Position numbers and translations under genes: made by a program. The notes below the pieces were generated by a model. That model was not told the origin of the DNA, made no database searches, and saw only the letters and a list, made by a program, of their open reading frames with translations. Below, one piece after another: positions 1-11,609 of a DNA stretch of 64,000 bases; the stretch's first letter is position 1; each line of letters opens with the position of its first letter. Origin of the DNA: Luidia sarsii (taxonomy: Eukaryota > Echinodermata > Asteroidea > Paxillosida > Luidiidae); NCBI GenBank assembly GCA_949987565.1, contig OX465118.1:11482384-11546383 (forward strand). Reading direction: 5' to 3'.

Positions 1-530
1 TGGCGGACAGTTTTGCATCTGACACCGGCACAACAGCCTCTGCGAGACCACGGTGCAAGGAACCGTCGAGGGTGCATAGCGCAGGCGTGGTCGTCAACAA
101 AAATCCTGATCAGACAACATGAAGACCTGGGTCCAATTTCATAGAGCCGCTTAAGCGTGAAAATCTGCTAAGCAGAAAAAGTCTTCCTCGTGTAAGCAGG
201 ATCACAAGCTGCTCTGCAATGTGATGTCCATTGCTTTTGACTTGTATTCCACTCTTCTTTGCTTAGCGTGAAACAAAAGTGAAGTTTGTATAGGCAAGGG
301 GATCCTGTGGCTCATGAGTTTTTGCGCTTAAGCACATTTTCATGCTTAAGCGGCTCCATGAAATTGGCCCCAGGACTGACCTGACTGAGCTCTTCACAGC
401 AGTGATCGACAGACTAGACCCGCCTGGCAAAAGGTGCCAGCCTTATCTGCGCTCAGACCCCCCCCCCCGACGACTATCCAGTCAAGGAAATGAATGAATG
501 AATGAATGAATGAATGAATGAATGACTTTT
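1..530 (+). mobile_element. LINE-like retrotransposon 3' remnant with ATGA tail
   Basis: Bases 1-128 and 372-491 read as one decayed element split by a later insertion, and it ends in an (ATGA)n tail at about 488-527. The block at 395-480 (cctggcaaaaggtgccagcc, then gacgactatccagtc) recurs at 32706-32800, where it again ends in a simple repeat, (ATG)n. A recurring 3' end followed by a short microsatellite is typical of non-LTR retrotransposons. No reverse transcriptase motif is visible here, so the class is inferred. Confidence 0.5.
129..371. mobile_element. Inverted-repeat element, family G
   Basis: The two ends are inverted copies: tccaatttcatagagccgct on the left and agcggctccatgaaattgg on the right, each followed inward by cttaagcg. 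The element is inserted in the LINE remnant. Related ends occur near 33780-33880 and 55570-55650. It is non-coding, so it is a MITE-like non-autonomous element. Confidence 0.65.
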
Positions 531-948
531 CAAGAGGTCACTTTATTCAACAAATGAATTTACAAATCAGTTATAAAAGCATTTAAAAAAATAAACACAA
601 GATTAAACAATATTTGAACGCAATCAAATTATTGGAAATCGGAAACGCACATAAATAAATCAAGAGGGATGAGTATACTTCAGAAGGTTGTTTCCATAAG
701 TTGTCAGAAATTCCAGATGAGGTTATCATTATTCGCAGTACATAAGATTTGTTTTTCATTGGGTCCCATCTTTGTATAAAAGAGGGTAGGCCTATTTAAG
801 TTTTGAGCTTATAATGAATGAATGAATGAATGAATGAATAAATAAATAAAACAAGCAAACACAGAACTTGCTGCTCCATTATCAGCATTGGAATGCTGGT
901 ACTTGCAGTACACAAATGCAATCATCAACCTTGTGATAATTGCAGCGT
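531..948. other. Unassigned AT-rich spacer
   Basis: I see no gene. The only structure is a second short (AATG)n/(AATA)n microsatellite at 812-850. Confidence 0.5.
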
Positions 949-1329
949 CCCGGTGTCATGCCAAAATAGTGTCCCCTGCCGAATAGTGTCCACTCATTAG
1001 CATACTGATCGCTGATTGGTCCAATACGTATGACATTCAACCACCGTGGTTGGGGTATGGTTGCGCACTACACACGCATTGTGTATGGTTGCTGGCCTAA
1101 CACACGCAACGTTGGGCACTTTGGTACCGTTGGACCCTAAGTGTAACCGTAACGTTAACCCTAACCCAAACAACCCTAATCCTAACCCTAATCCTAATCC
1201 CAATCCTAATTCTAATCCAAACCCTAACCCTAACGACCCTAATCCTAGTCCTAACGCTAACCAATCAGCGATCAGTATGCTAATGAGCGGACAGTATTTG
1301 GCAGGGACACTTTTTGGCAGGACACCGGG
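949..1329. mobile_element. MITE with 70-bp terminal inverted repeats and telomere-like core
   Basis: The left end (949 to about 1021, starting CCCGGTGTCATGCCAAAA) is repeated as its inverse complement at about 1258-1329. Roughly 70 bp match with few mismatches. The interior at 1140-1255 is a degenerate array of CCCTAA and close variants (CCTAAT, CCCAAA), which resembles the TTAGGG telomere repeat. Simple repeats make long open frames on both strands here (Pro/Asn on +, Gly/Leu on -), but these are not genes. Confidence 0.75.
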
Positions 1330-2305
1330 TGTCTGTTATGTTAAGTGCCTCCCACAAGATTTGTTACTCCAGCTTTCTGTTCGAAGTCCATTAAAACAAA
1401 TCTTCATTCACTGCTTTTAGGCCCATAATAGTTGCCTCCAATCGCGCCATTATAGGCCCTACTCTAGCAGAGATACTTTGCACAGACCCGACTGATGGAC
1501 ATCATCATTTCAAAAGACGCCAAAGAAATTGTGTTTGGGAATTTTTAGCCCTTCTACCCTACCCCCGAGCAGGGGTAAAAATTCCCCGGGGAAAATTAAG
1601 CTTGTCCCCGGGGATTTCTTCGGTAGACAGCCCGACCGAAATCACCGGGGAATTTTTGAGAAATACCCGGGGATTTCGTCTAGTGTGAAAGGCCCTTTAG
1701 GCTTACCTCGGGTAAAACTTTTCTGGTTGACATCAATATTTGGTTCAGAAAATAATGAGAAAATCTCCGTAAAAAATAGTTTCCTCGAAAAAAGAACATC
1801 TGGAATAAAGACTAATACGCACGCGCAAAATGTAGAGCTGTATTGTGGATAAGTATAGTGGTCTTTATTGCAGTCGTAGATCGCGTCGGAAGAGGAGCAT
1901 GTTCATTGTGGTGATTCGTATTGAAACAATAGGTTCTTTCATAGAAATACAAATATACCCTCATGAACGCTAGTGAACATCTGCTGAAACAAGAAAATTT
2001 AAGTAAAAAGAATTAAGAGGGTCAGAATAACGAATAACGAATACTATAATTATTTGCGGGGCAATTGTCAGTAGGTACACTTAATAACTGTGCGACTGGA
2101 TGTAACGTCTAACCGCGGTGAAATTAAACTTGCTCCGATCCTCGTAATCGTATACTTGTCGTACTAACACTGTAACAGTAACACTAAGTAACATTAGTAC
2201 GCTGTACATTCTAATAACACAATAGGTTGAACTTCAACTTGAAGTATTCAATTTTAACTAGCTTTTCGTAGCAGTCGTTTGCTTGAAAATGGCGAATTAG
2301 TTGAC
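1330..2305 (+). other. PrimPol upstream region
   Basis: This holds the presumed promoter and 5' leader of the PrimPol gene. No TATA box or other clear core element was recognised. At about 1535-1700 there is a GC-rich, self-complementary stretch with several ccccgggg-type palindromes (for example attccccggggaaaa), which looks like another small inverted-repeat element. Nothing else is supportable. Confidence 0.4.
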
Positions 2306-5300
2306 ATGGCCTTGTTGGAGCAGAAGACACGGTGAGTCATTTTTATTGTTGGCCTATTTTTGCGTTAACATTTCTGAATTCTGATGTCAAAACATCGTCA
2401 CAACAACTCAGAAGTGCAACTGCAACTGCAAGTAACAACAACATGATGATCATTAAATTAATTCAATAATTGATATTATTAATTTATTATACTTTATTAT
2501 TATACTAAGCCTATATAGGGGCCTACACCGCACTTGGCATTGCCATTTTTGGCAAGTTGTGACTTGTGTTGTGTGTACTACTACTAGTACTAGTACTAGT
2601 ACTACTAGTACTAGGAAGAGCTCTTCCTACCTCCATGGTAGTCCTCCATTAGTCCGAGTAACTTGGACCCGACAAGTCACCCTTTTTTATCGAATTTTGG
2701 TACTACCATGGAGGAATTAACATCCTCCATGGTACTACTACTTCTACCCAGTACTAGTACTACTACTAGTACTGTAGTAGTACTAGTAGTACTAGTACAA
2801 GTAGTAGTAGTAATACTACTTGACTAGTACTACTAGTACTACTACTACTACTGCTAGTACTACTACTACTACAGTACTACTAGTACTAGTAAGTTACTAG
2901 TAGTACTAGTAGTAGTAGTACTACTACTGTACTAGTACTACTTATACTACATTACTAGTACTACTATTAAGTACTAACTAGTACTGTAGTAGTACTAGTA
3001 GTAGTAGTACTAGTAGTACTAGTACAAGTAGTAGTAGTAATACTACTTGACTAGTACTACTAGTACTACTACTACTAGTACACTGTACTAGTAGTAGTAC
3101 TACATTACTACTATACTAGTACTACTAACTAGTACTTGTACTGTAGTACTACTACTACTAAGTACTAGTACTACTTGTACTAGTACTACTGAGTACTAGT
3201 AACTACAATGTAGTACTAGGGAGTAGGGTAAAAGGTACCACTAGCACAGGGTTTGGACTCGGTTCGACCATGGTTCGACTTGGACCCTACACTGCGTCAC
3301 CCGAACCTCAAAATTTCAAAATTCGATAAAAAAAGGGTGACTTATCGGGTCCAAGTTACTCGGACTACACTCATCCTACTACTACTTTACTAGTACTCAC
3401 TAAGTAGTAGTACTACTATTACTGAGTACTAAGTCCTGCAGTTCACCAAACTCATCGTAACTTGCCATCAATCGCAAGACAATGGGCGATGCCCAGAAAC
3501 CATTATGGCCTGTAACTCAACTTAATATAGGTAATCCATCGTAAGTTGAGTTACGATGCATCGCAAGGCAGCCTTTGTGAAATCCAGCCCAGGTCTAGTC
3601 AATGTTTTCTTGGCCGTTTTTCAAAAAGGTGAGATTTCTTAATCTAGGCAACCAATATGCAACCACTGTGATTAAAGTTTAATCTGACTCTGAGTGATTG
3701 TGTTCATTACTTTGTCAGTCAGGTGAAATGGCAGGAGAGACTAATGAAACTACAAGCAGTGGAGGCATGGTACCAGACCTACCCATTGATACCACCATAC
3801 AGACCACGGTATGTAAATAAACATATGGAAGTCATCTACAGCACAAGATCGTCTCATATTTTAGTAAAATGAAAACCGTAAGATGCAAAAATGTTGCAAA
3901 CTGCTTACTTACTAAAATGACCAAAAAGCAAGTATTAAAAATTAGCAGGGCCTGATGTTTTAGATCCTAGCAGAACCTTTTTCAAAGGCATAATGCCTTT
4001 CTGCCTTTGAAGTTTGAGAAAGGTCTCGCTAAAATATAATTGCTGATAAAATGAAAACAGAGTAGTACCGGTATTTACTTCTATCTCTGCCGGCTCTCAC
4101 TTGTTCCAGGTCACAAAATTATCGTTGTAGGACAGTCAAAATTCCAACAAGCAATCTGGATTTTTTTTTTCACTTGAATAAAACGATTGATTACTTTTCT
4201 TCTTCCAATTTGTTGTAGAAATTGCTTTTTTGTTGACTGAAACCTCGCATTGGAATGATTTTTGTTACTTGGGGCATTCCAGTGATCTTATAAAAAAATG
4301 CCAGTCAAGTGAAAACCTGGAATAAATATTTGATGGAATTGCGGATTTTTACCCACACTTCCATTTTCAGATTGTCTGTGTTTGTTTTTCAGGCTCATTG
4401 ATCCTAGCCCATTCTGGCACACGGTGTATCGACAGAAACATGCCTTTGATGTTGCCTCTGCACACCCAGAGGTAATTCTGAATTCTGCAAGTATCCTCCA
4501 AGACGAAGAAGCCTCCCTCAAATGCCCCCTCGTGATTAACCCATATCCGGCGAGTTATGGGATTTCACGTAGGACGCACAAAAGTACAAATGCCGAATTA
4601 CGTGAAATTCCGTGGTCTATTTTTAGGTTTGTAAAAATGATGCTGTTATCCCATTCACTGTTGATATGGTTTATGATGTTTTAGATTTTCTTGTAACATA
4701 ATCAAGTAATCTACTGGTAATAGTTTGTTTTGGTTTTATTTTTTGGAATAGGTTTGCGGTGACACCATGTGAATGATCTTTTGTGAGTATGTGTGGTTCT
4801 GAAAAGAACCGGAGGAACTTGACGTTTTGAACAGTGTACTCTCCTGAAGACGAACAGAGTACACTGTTCAAAACATCAAGTTCCTCCGGTTCTTTTCAGA
4901 ACCACACATACTCACAAAAGAGAAATTCACATGATGTCACCGCAAACCTATTATCCTGCTATTCTCACCATGCAAACCTTCAAATCTCATTATTGTTTCT
5001 CTAAAGGAGGTGCACGTCTTTGCCTTTGAGGCTGAGAACCCGACGGCAGGGTCAGCAGCCAGTAAAGGCCAGAGGAAGTATCTGGTCACGACGTACTTGC
5101 AGCTGTGGCACACCATACACAATCTAGCCAGCCGGGACAAGCATGCCAGTTTCTACGAAGTCATTCCGGAGGGAGCAGCCTGCAAACTCTACTTTGATCT
5201 AGAGTTCAGCCGAACTCTGAACCCTGAGTCCTGTGGGAACCAAATGGTTGAGGCCTTCGTCAAGGTACATTCTGACATCGCAGTCTAACCTGATGCTGGA

Positions 5301-8300
5301 CTCACCTCGATGCATCTTGACTGCTGATGTTCTGCCCAGCTTACGTTACTTGCACTCTGATTAGGGTTAATTAGCCCTGCTCGACGTACTAAGCTATGAG
5401 TGTCTTAACCACTTGACCACCGAACTGGTCAAGGCCATGTGGCGGATTCAAATGGTGGGTGTGTCCTTGACGGTGGCCCATGCAGGGAGACATAAACAAG
5501 TGCAGCATTTCCTGTCAGTCAGAGCGCATCGTGGGATTGAAATAACAAAACAATGCGATTCATTTCCACACACTTAGCGTCCCAAATAAACGCGATTATT
5601 TGGAAAAGTCTCACTAAGTAATAGTGGAGTTCCAATCGCGCTTCAATTCCCACTAATAATCGCATTTATTGTGTCCACACACACACAAAATGGTGGCGTT
5701 TGAATTGCGATTCTAATCGCGATCCAAATAATTGCGTTTATTTGAGACAGTGGAAACAGCCCCAATGACTGCTTTTATTTTTCAGCTGCTCCATCACTCT
5801 GATAAGGATGCTTAGGGGTTGTATGTGTCCGTCCTTTTTGCCTTCAGTTTGTGTGTGAGGAGCTTGCTACGATTCATCAGGTGACTTGTGGCAGCCGCCA
5901 TGTCATCAACTTAGACGCCACGACTCAAGAGAAGTTTAGTAGGCATCTCATCTACAATCTACCGCAAGCCGTCTTCAAGGACAACATACAAGCAGGTGCA
6001 AGTAGCAGCCACTTACATATGTAGAAGATTCATCCTTTCATTTGTCAATAGGTTGAAAGATCCCAGTCAGTTTTTCCTTTGTTTGTTTCACTTTAATTGA
6101 AAAACCTGCACCCACTTTGTGTGATCCCCGAGCTGCTGTAGCCAGGTTTATGACAATTGGTTGTTTGCATCTGAATGAAAGCGGGGATGCGATCCCTGGA
6201 GAGATATACGTCAGTTAATGGTTGAATTGCTTCTGACTGGCGCCCCCACCCCGGCAAAGACTAGTTGACTATTTAGGAAGGCCACCATGTAAAGGCTGGA
6301 TAGCTCAGATGGAAGAGCACTGGTACAGTAATCCAGAGGTCTCTGGTTCAAGTCCTGGTCCAGTCAATTTTGTTTCCTCTGTTTGACTAGATTGAAATAA
6401 ATACAAACTGCTTGCTCAGTCAGATGACTCAAATATCATTTCGATTCCAGAAGGACCTTTCACATAGGCAAATGGCTTTGGAAAACTTCCTGAAAGAATT
6501 AAAACTAGAACACAGATATGGATATGTGTCGAAACTTGCCAGAATATTGACAATTTCTGCATTTGAGAAAGGTCCGGCTAGGATTGAAACATCAGGTCCT
6601 GCTAATTATTGACATTGTTTTGTTTGTGACTTGTTTAATTGTTATACCTAAATAATTCAGGGGACTTTGTTCAGGGCTTGTGCCAGAAGATCACGAAGAT
6701 GTGCCAGAGAACAGGGATGAAGAGGGAAGAAAGCAACGGTGAACCTGCTGCCAAGAAGACCAGGCATGCTGAGGATGAGGGCATTGCCGGGCATCCCAAC
6801 TCCAAGGAGAAGGAAGGCCGGCATTCCCTTCAGAAGCTGTTTGTTAAAAACAGAGACGGTGTCTCTGTTCTCTTTGTTGACCAAGGCAAGCTCTGCTTAC
6901 TCTAGGGCCACTTCCACTACACCAAATAAGCGTGATTATTTGTATCACGATTCAAACCCTTTTTCTTTCTTTTTTGACACAATAAATGCGATTATTAGTG
7001 GGATTTGAATCGCAATTCGGACTCTGCTTAGAGTGAGACTTAAGTTAAAAAATGTGTTTATTTGCGACGTCGTGTGTGCGGGAATGTTCCACTGAATTGC
7101 ACTGGTTTTTTTTTAATCCCACAATGCATCGCTCACACTCTGATTGACAGGACGTGCTGTGCTTGTTTATACATGTCTCCCTGCATGGGCCACCCTCAAG
7201 GACACACCCACCATTTGACCACAACTGCTAACCACAATTGGCTGGCGATTTTTTGCAACGCGATTTCTTGGCCTGTGTGGACACGACAAAAAAAACCCTG
7301 GTTTTTGAATCGCGATTCAAATCACAATTATTTTCTTAGTGAGAGCGGCCCTTCTCTGCACATTGATGCCATCCAACAACAACCTAACAGCACGGAGAGC
7401 CAGCTGGCAGCAGACTACCCGACCCCCTCAACTCACAGTCATCCCAAATACAAGATTACCACCGAGTGCTAACCTTCCTTGCAAAAACTGGACAACCCTG
7501 AACCGGCTATACGGACGGGAGTGGGCCGTTTCAATGCTAACATGCACCGCTGGGGTCTGCGCCCATCAGCAGCCTGCCCGTGCAGAGCCGAGGAACAGAC
7601 CGCCCACCACATCATCCACAAGTGCCCCACTTTCCCCACACCCAATGACTTGGACCTTGAAAACCCAAACCATGACACAGTAAGCTGGCTGCAGAAGCTG
7701 AGTGACACCGCCTAGCTGTCTCATACGAAAGTAGAATGCCACTCAAACTTTCCTCAACACTCTTAATAAGCTCCCATATCATGCTATAGACTGATCTCCT
7801 TTTTTGTTGGGTTTTCAGGAGTCTACACAAGGAATAGGAATTTCCGACTGTACAAGTGCAGCAAGCTGAGCAAGGCCAATCCGCTTTTGTTGGCCGAGGA
7901 GAATGTATACAAGCCCACAATGGCCAAGAAGATGTCCCCTGGTAAACCAGCTACCCAAGCAGCAAGTGAGAGGCAGCTCTTTTTGGATTCTATCATCACT
8001 AATGTAAGGTGAGCAACAGACGAGTTCTTCATGCATATCATATGATTTTTTGCTTTGGGGAGAATGTCCTTCAAGAATGGTTTGCCAAACTTGTGTAATT
8101 AAACACGGCATGCTCGGTGCTTTGCCCGATTGCCTGATGGAAAATACAGGTAGCTAGGGCGGGATTCGAACCTGCGACTCCTGCCTTCTAGTGCAGATGT
8201 CTTTAACCACTGGACCACCGAGATGGTTGAGGGCATTAGGTGGATTCTAATCTGTATAGCAGCGTGTACCACTTGCATCATACATAGATATACATTCAAT

Positions 8301-10469
8301 AATGTAATATGATTTGTTGGGTCAAGGAGAACGTAATTCAATGAGGATTTGCCCTACTCTAATTACTCCTAATAAGCACTATATTCTCAGTGCTTTGCCC
8401 GATTGCCTGCTGTAAACAAAGTCAGGCAGCTCAGGTGGGATTCGAACCTGTGACTCCTGTTTTCTAGTGCAGACGTCTTAACCACTGGACCACTGAGCTA
8501 GTCGAGGTCGTGCGATGGATTTGAATAAGATTATGTAGCGGCAGTTACAGTGTCGCATCACAGATGTAATATGATTTCAAATCCAGGAGTTATATATCTA
8601 TGTGACAAGTTCATGGGCCCTCTTTGGACTTGGCATTCAACTGGCTTCAGCCTCCTCTCCGTCTCTTACATCAAGTTAGGAACAGGTCTAAAAACAGAGC
8701 TTTTTGGCTTCAGTTTTTGAAGGAGATGCTCTGCTTTGAAGAGAACACCGAAGCTTTAATATCAGCAAAGACCCACAAATTTGCATTTTCAGCTTTCAAG
8801 TTGTAGAGACGAAACATGAGCTAAAGCCATTTTTTTGTTTAGAAAGGCCCCTTGTTTACCCTTTTTTTTAAGTGATTTTATTGTTTTGCTCTGAGAGGAT
8901 AATCTAAATGGTCAGTCATATGATCTTCCCACCAATGACCAAGATGTATTGGTTGTAGTTACTCCCCAGGTACACAGATCTTAACCTCGGAAAGCCAGAG
9001 CAGGAGAAAGACAAGCCAGGACGAGAAGGCAGACAACCCAAACTCACAGGGTGAGAATGCTTCAAGGGCTCCCTCACAAAAACCCCTGTCCGTACCGGAC
9101 TTTTTCCAGTAAAACTTAACAAGACAATGGGAACTTTCCCCATTTTATGTCCAGTGCGAACAGCCTTGGACATTTTCTTCTTCTCAGTTACTTTTCACGA
9201 GTCCAGCGGTTACTTCTGCCAGCCAACTGCCCAGAAAAAATTACCTGGTCACTTTTTTCCGAGATGAAAAGTCCAGTGCGGACAGTGCATGCATTTTAAG
9301 CAGGCGATCAGGAAACCACTGGCACTGAGCATACGGTAGAGTGCTATCAAATAATTGAGTAGGGCAAACCCTCATTGAATTACATTCTCACCAGCGCAAA
9401 ATTATTTCGTATCAATTGCCTGTCTTGCTTTTCCCTCATCCATCACGAGGTGATGCGTCTTGGTTTTGTCTTCCTCGCAGTGGCAGCGAGTCGGCAGGAG
9501 ACCAAGGAAGGGCTGGGTCAGTCTCCGTTCCCGGAGATCGATGCCTTTATCCAGAGTGTTGTCAGCATGGATGGCAGGCAGGGGGCCGTCCGTCGCTGGG
9601 TCTTCTTCAGCCAGGGCCAACTGCTTGTCTACGACATCGTCAAGAACCGCTGGTGTGGAAATATCCAACGGCAGCACAAGAGTAACAACATCATGTGCGT
9701 GACACTCGGAGTGATATGTCCCAAAAATGCCATCAGAATCGCTAGAATGAAAATTTCCCTTAAAAAAAAAAAAAAAATGAAAATCAATGATTTACTTGCA
9801 TGTGTGCTTCACATGTTTTCTCCTAGCCTTGTCTGCCCGGTTTGTCAAAGTCCCACGTCCACATTTGAGTTTCAAGGTGTCGGATCTGTGTGAGGTTGAA
9901 ATTATCGGTTGCCACTTTGAAATCACAAAATTCCTGGGAAAACACGATGCTGTACAATAGTTACACTCTTGTAAGTTCGTTGATGATATTATTGTTTCTC
10001 ATTTGCTGGCTTTAGGATGCTTGTTGATCTTCGGCACGGCGTATACTACCAGAAATGCCACGACCCAGACTGCAGGACAGCAGGATATAAGTCTGCAGAT
10101 ACTCCCCTCCCCTCACACCTCCTGCCGACCTTTGGTGAGGATCTCGTGGACGATGAGGAGCTTCTGGAGGCGGTCAAGGCTGCGGAAGAGCAGGAGGCAA
10201 GAGGAAAGACAACCTCTGAGAACCTCGAGGACACAGCGAGCGATGATGAGCTCTTGGCAGCAAGTCTCGAAGTCGAACGCAGCATGAGAGCTGGGAATAA
10301 AGACCGAGGCTCCGAGATCTCTTGTCCGGGAGGTCTTCCTTCCCCGGTGGACTCTGGAAGGGAGGGCGTGGGAGATATGACAGAGAGTGACGAGGAACTC
10401 CTGGCTGCTGTTGTAGATGCTGAAAGCAGTTCAGATATGCCCGATGCCCCCTGCTCTGTCTCATCCTAG
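2306..10469 (+). CDS. PRIMPOL: PrimPol, DNA-directed primase-polymerase
   Basis: PrimPol re-primes stalled replication forks and does translesion synthesis in nucleus and mitochondria. Exons: 2306-2331, 3719-3808, 4393-4471, 5007-5264, 5848-5995, 6661-6885, 7819-8008, 8970-9050, 9481-9694, 10016-10469; about 588 aa. The start ATG at 2306 splices in frame to the conserved N-terminal helix (KWQERLMKLQ). The archaeo-eukaryotic primase core is present: catalytic D129 and E131 in KLYFDLEF, the KFSRHLI nucleotide-binding motif in exon 5, and the third catalytic Asp in LFVDQG (D274), followed by VYTRNRNFRLYK. The zinc-ribbon signature is intact (RWCGNIQRQHKSNN, then YYQKCHDPDC). The acidic C-terminus carries three D/E-ELL repeats. 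The intron after exon 6 is GC-AG. Exons 8 and 9 do not join in phase with canonical sites, leaving one base unresolved. Confidence 0.95.
2652..3365. repeat. (TAC/TAG)n palindromic satellite between inverted repeats
   Basis: About 650 bp of TAC and TAG triplets, full of ACTAGT and AGTACT palindromes, fill PrimPol intron 1. Arms of 49 bp flank it: 2652-2700 (gtccgagtaacttggacc onward) and its inverse complement at 3317-3365. The whole therefore looks like a mobile foldback unit whose centre has become a microsatellite. Similar triplets continue to about 3430. Confidence 0.75.
4750..4950. mobile_element. Foldback MITE, family D
   Basis: The terminal inverted repeat begins AGGTTTGCGGTGACACCAT and the element is almost entirely self-complementary, with arms of about 90 bp. 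It lies in PrimPol intron 3. Relatives are at 13636-13888, 18129-18304 and 32543-32844, and a single end is at about 61808-61826. Confidence 0.8.
5390..5465 (-). mobile_element. SINE-2 fragment
   Basis: The reverse strand carries the tRNA-like stretch of the SINE-2 family (a ggtcaagtggttaagacactc-type sequence), as in the fuller copies at 8100-8520. The copy is truncated and lies in PrimPol intron 4. Confidence 0.5.
5520..5770. mobile_element. Inverted-repeat element rich in AATCGCGATT
   Basis: The outer blocks caaataaacgcgattatttg and caaataattgcgtttatttg are inverted copies, with further aatcgcg/cgcgatt palindromes inside. A related and larger, more decayed copy lies at 6905-7345 in intron 6. 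There is no coding potential. Confidence 0.6.
6190..6390 (+). mobile_element. SINE-1, tRNA-derived
   Basis: A head segment (ggttgaattgcttctgactg, then ccccggcaaagactagttga) precedes a tRNA-like segment with A-box-like TAGCTCAGATGG and B-box-like GGTTCAAGTCC. Other copies are at 22825-23020, 53880-54020 and, inverted, 28255-28480. Dispersion in introns and lack of a clean cloverleaf mark it as a SINE rather than a tRNA gene. Confidence 0.7.
6905..7345. mobile_element. AATCGCGATT inverted-repeat element, larger copy
   Basis: The left part (ccaaataagcgtgattattt) and the right part (gaatcgcgattcaaatcac, then attattttcttagtgagagc) are diverged inverted ends of the family seen at 5520-5770. It contains no gene. 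Confidence 0.45.
7345..7715 (+). pseudogene. Non-LTR retrotransposon ORF2 C-terminal fragment
   Basis: The frame at 7479-7715 encodes a fragment with RTGVGRFNANMHRWGL, then a CPC...HHIIHKC zinc-knuckle-like motif. This is the tail found at the end of many LINE reverse transcriptases. The rest of the ORF is absent, and the fragment lies inside PrimPol intron 6, so it is a dead remnant. The similarity is recalled from family knowledge and was not searched. Confidence 0.6.
8100..8525 (-). mobile_element. Two SINE-2 copies, tRNA-derived
   Basis: Copies at about 8100-8250 and 8340-8525 read on the reverse strand as a tRNA-like unit with GTGGTCCAGTGGTTAA-type and GGTTCGAATCC-type (B-box) blocks, followed by a shared 3' segment (gcaatcgggcaaagcaccga on that strand). 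A third copy in + orientation lies at 13000-13170. They fill the intron between PrimPol exons 7 and 8. Confidence 0.65.
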
Positions 10470-10842
10470 ATTATAGAAGACGTTGTGATAGATGAACACT
10501 TGGGAACGAGTCACCCATTCCTTTCACTTGTAGGAAGTTTTTTTGGAAATTATGATAAACATTCCATATCACTTATCTGCACTGTGAGGCCTTTTCACAC
10601 TTGCACCTGAATTTTGTTTCTCTCATCAAGTTATCTGTTACATCCAGGAAAATGTTCCAAATTTTCCTCATTAAATTGTTTTTACCCTACCCGTTTTGAA
10701 ACAAGCTCACATGGTCGTTATGAACTTTCTCACATGTTTTGTAAGTGTTTTGTATGCATGTATAACTTAAAATCTTCGAATCATGTTGAAGTTGATATTT
10801 TGTTGTCCAACTGAAATAAGTAAGGTTGTATTTTATCCTATG

Positions 10843-10848
10843 AATAAA
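10843..10848 (+). terminator. PrimPol poly(A) signal
   Basis: AATAAA lies about 375 bases after the PrimPol stop codon. It is the first canonical signal on this strand downstream of the gene. Confidence 0.6.
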
Positions 10849-11071
10849 AACCTATACAGAGCGGCCTACTTTCTTAGATTGAATTAAAGACTATCTCAAT
10901 CGGTCATGCTGGACTTTTTTTGCAGTTTATTTTAGCCTCTTGATTTTAATACAAAAACTGTTGCAAACTGCTCACTGACTAAAATGGAGAAAGGTCCTGA
11001 TAGGATCGACACGCTAGGCCCTCTTACTTTTGAGATCTATTTATTTTTGTTAATGGTTGAATTGCTTCTGA

Positions 11072-11156
11072 CGGAGAGAGAGGGGAGGGAGAGAGAGAGG
11101 AGTGAGAGTGGACGGAGAGAGAGAAAGAGAGAGGGGAGAGAGAGAGCGAGTGGAGG

Positions 11157-11188
<32 letters not shown>

Positions 11189-11236
11189 GGGGAGAGAGAG
11201 AGAGGGGGGAGAGAGAGAGGGGGGGAGAGAGCTAGT
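11072..11236. repeat. (GA)n microsatellite
   Basis: About 160 bp of GAGAGA with GGGA interruptions. Open frames read as Arg/Glu-rich or Ser/Leu-rich only because of the repeat. Confidence 0.9.
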
Positions 11237-11609
11237 GCACATGCAAACGCTACCAGATGCGGCGGATTCAAACCCAAATAATTATTAATTTCAAACAATC
11301 ATAAGAAATAAACAACAATCCTTAAACAAAAAGCTATAGAAATTTCACAGCCTTACATTTGTTCCACCTGAAGAAATCATAGCAGAAAACTATGGCATGC
11401 AAACTACTTAACGTGTTTAACAAGTTTACATGATTAAACGACACGTTTTATAATACACATACCAAAATAATGTAAACTGATTACCAAACACTCTTCTTAG
11501 TTTGTATTCCTGTTTAAAAAGACCCCCCCCCCACACACACACGCACGCATATACCTTGAGGGCGCTCTTTGCTGTCTATAGAGGCGCTCTAACGGTACAG
11601 CGAGATTTT

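Noticed and set aside
1120..1260. Chromosome end (true telomere)
   Set aside because: The repeats are degenerate, short and enclosed by terminal inverted repeats with unique sequence on both sides.
997..1420. Gly/Leu repeat (-) and Asn/Pro repeat (+) proteins
   Set aside because: They are translations of the degenerate CCCTAA core of the MITE.
6295..6370. Functional tRNA gene
   Set aside because: A-box-like and B-box-like blocks are present, but the flanks and tails are shared with at least three other copies and no clean cloverleaf can be drawn, so it is a SINE.
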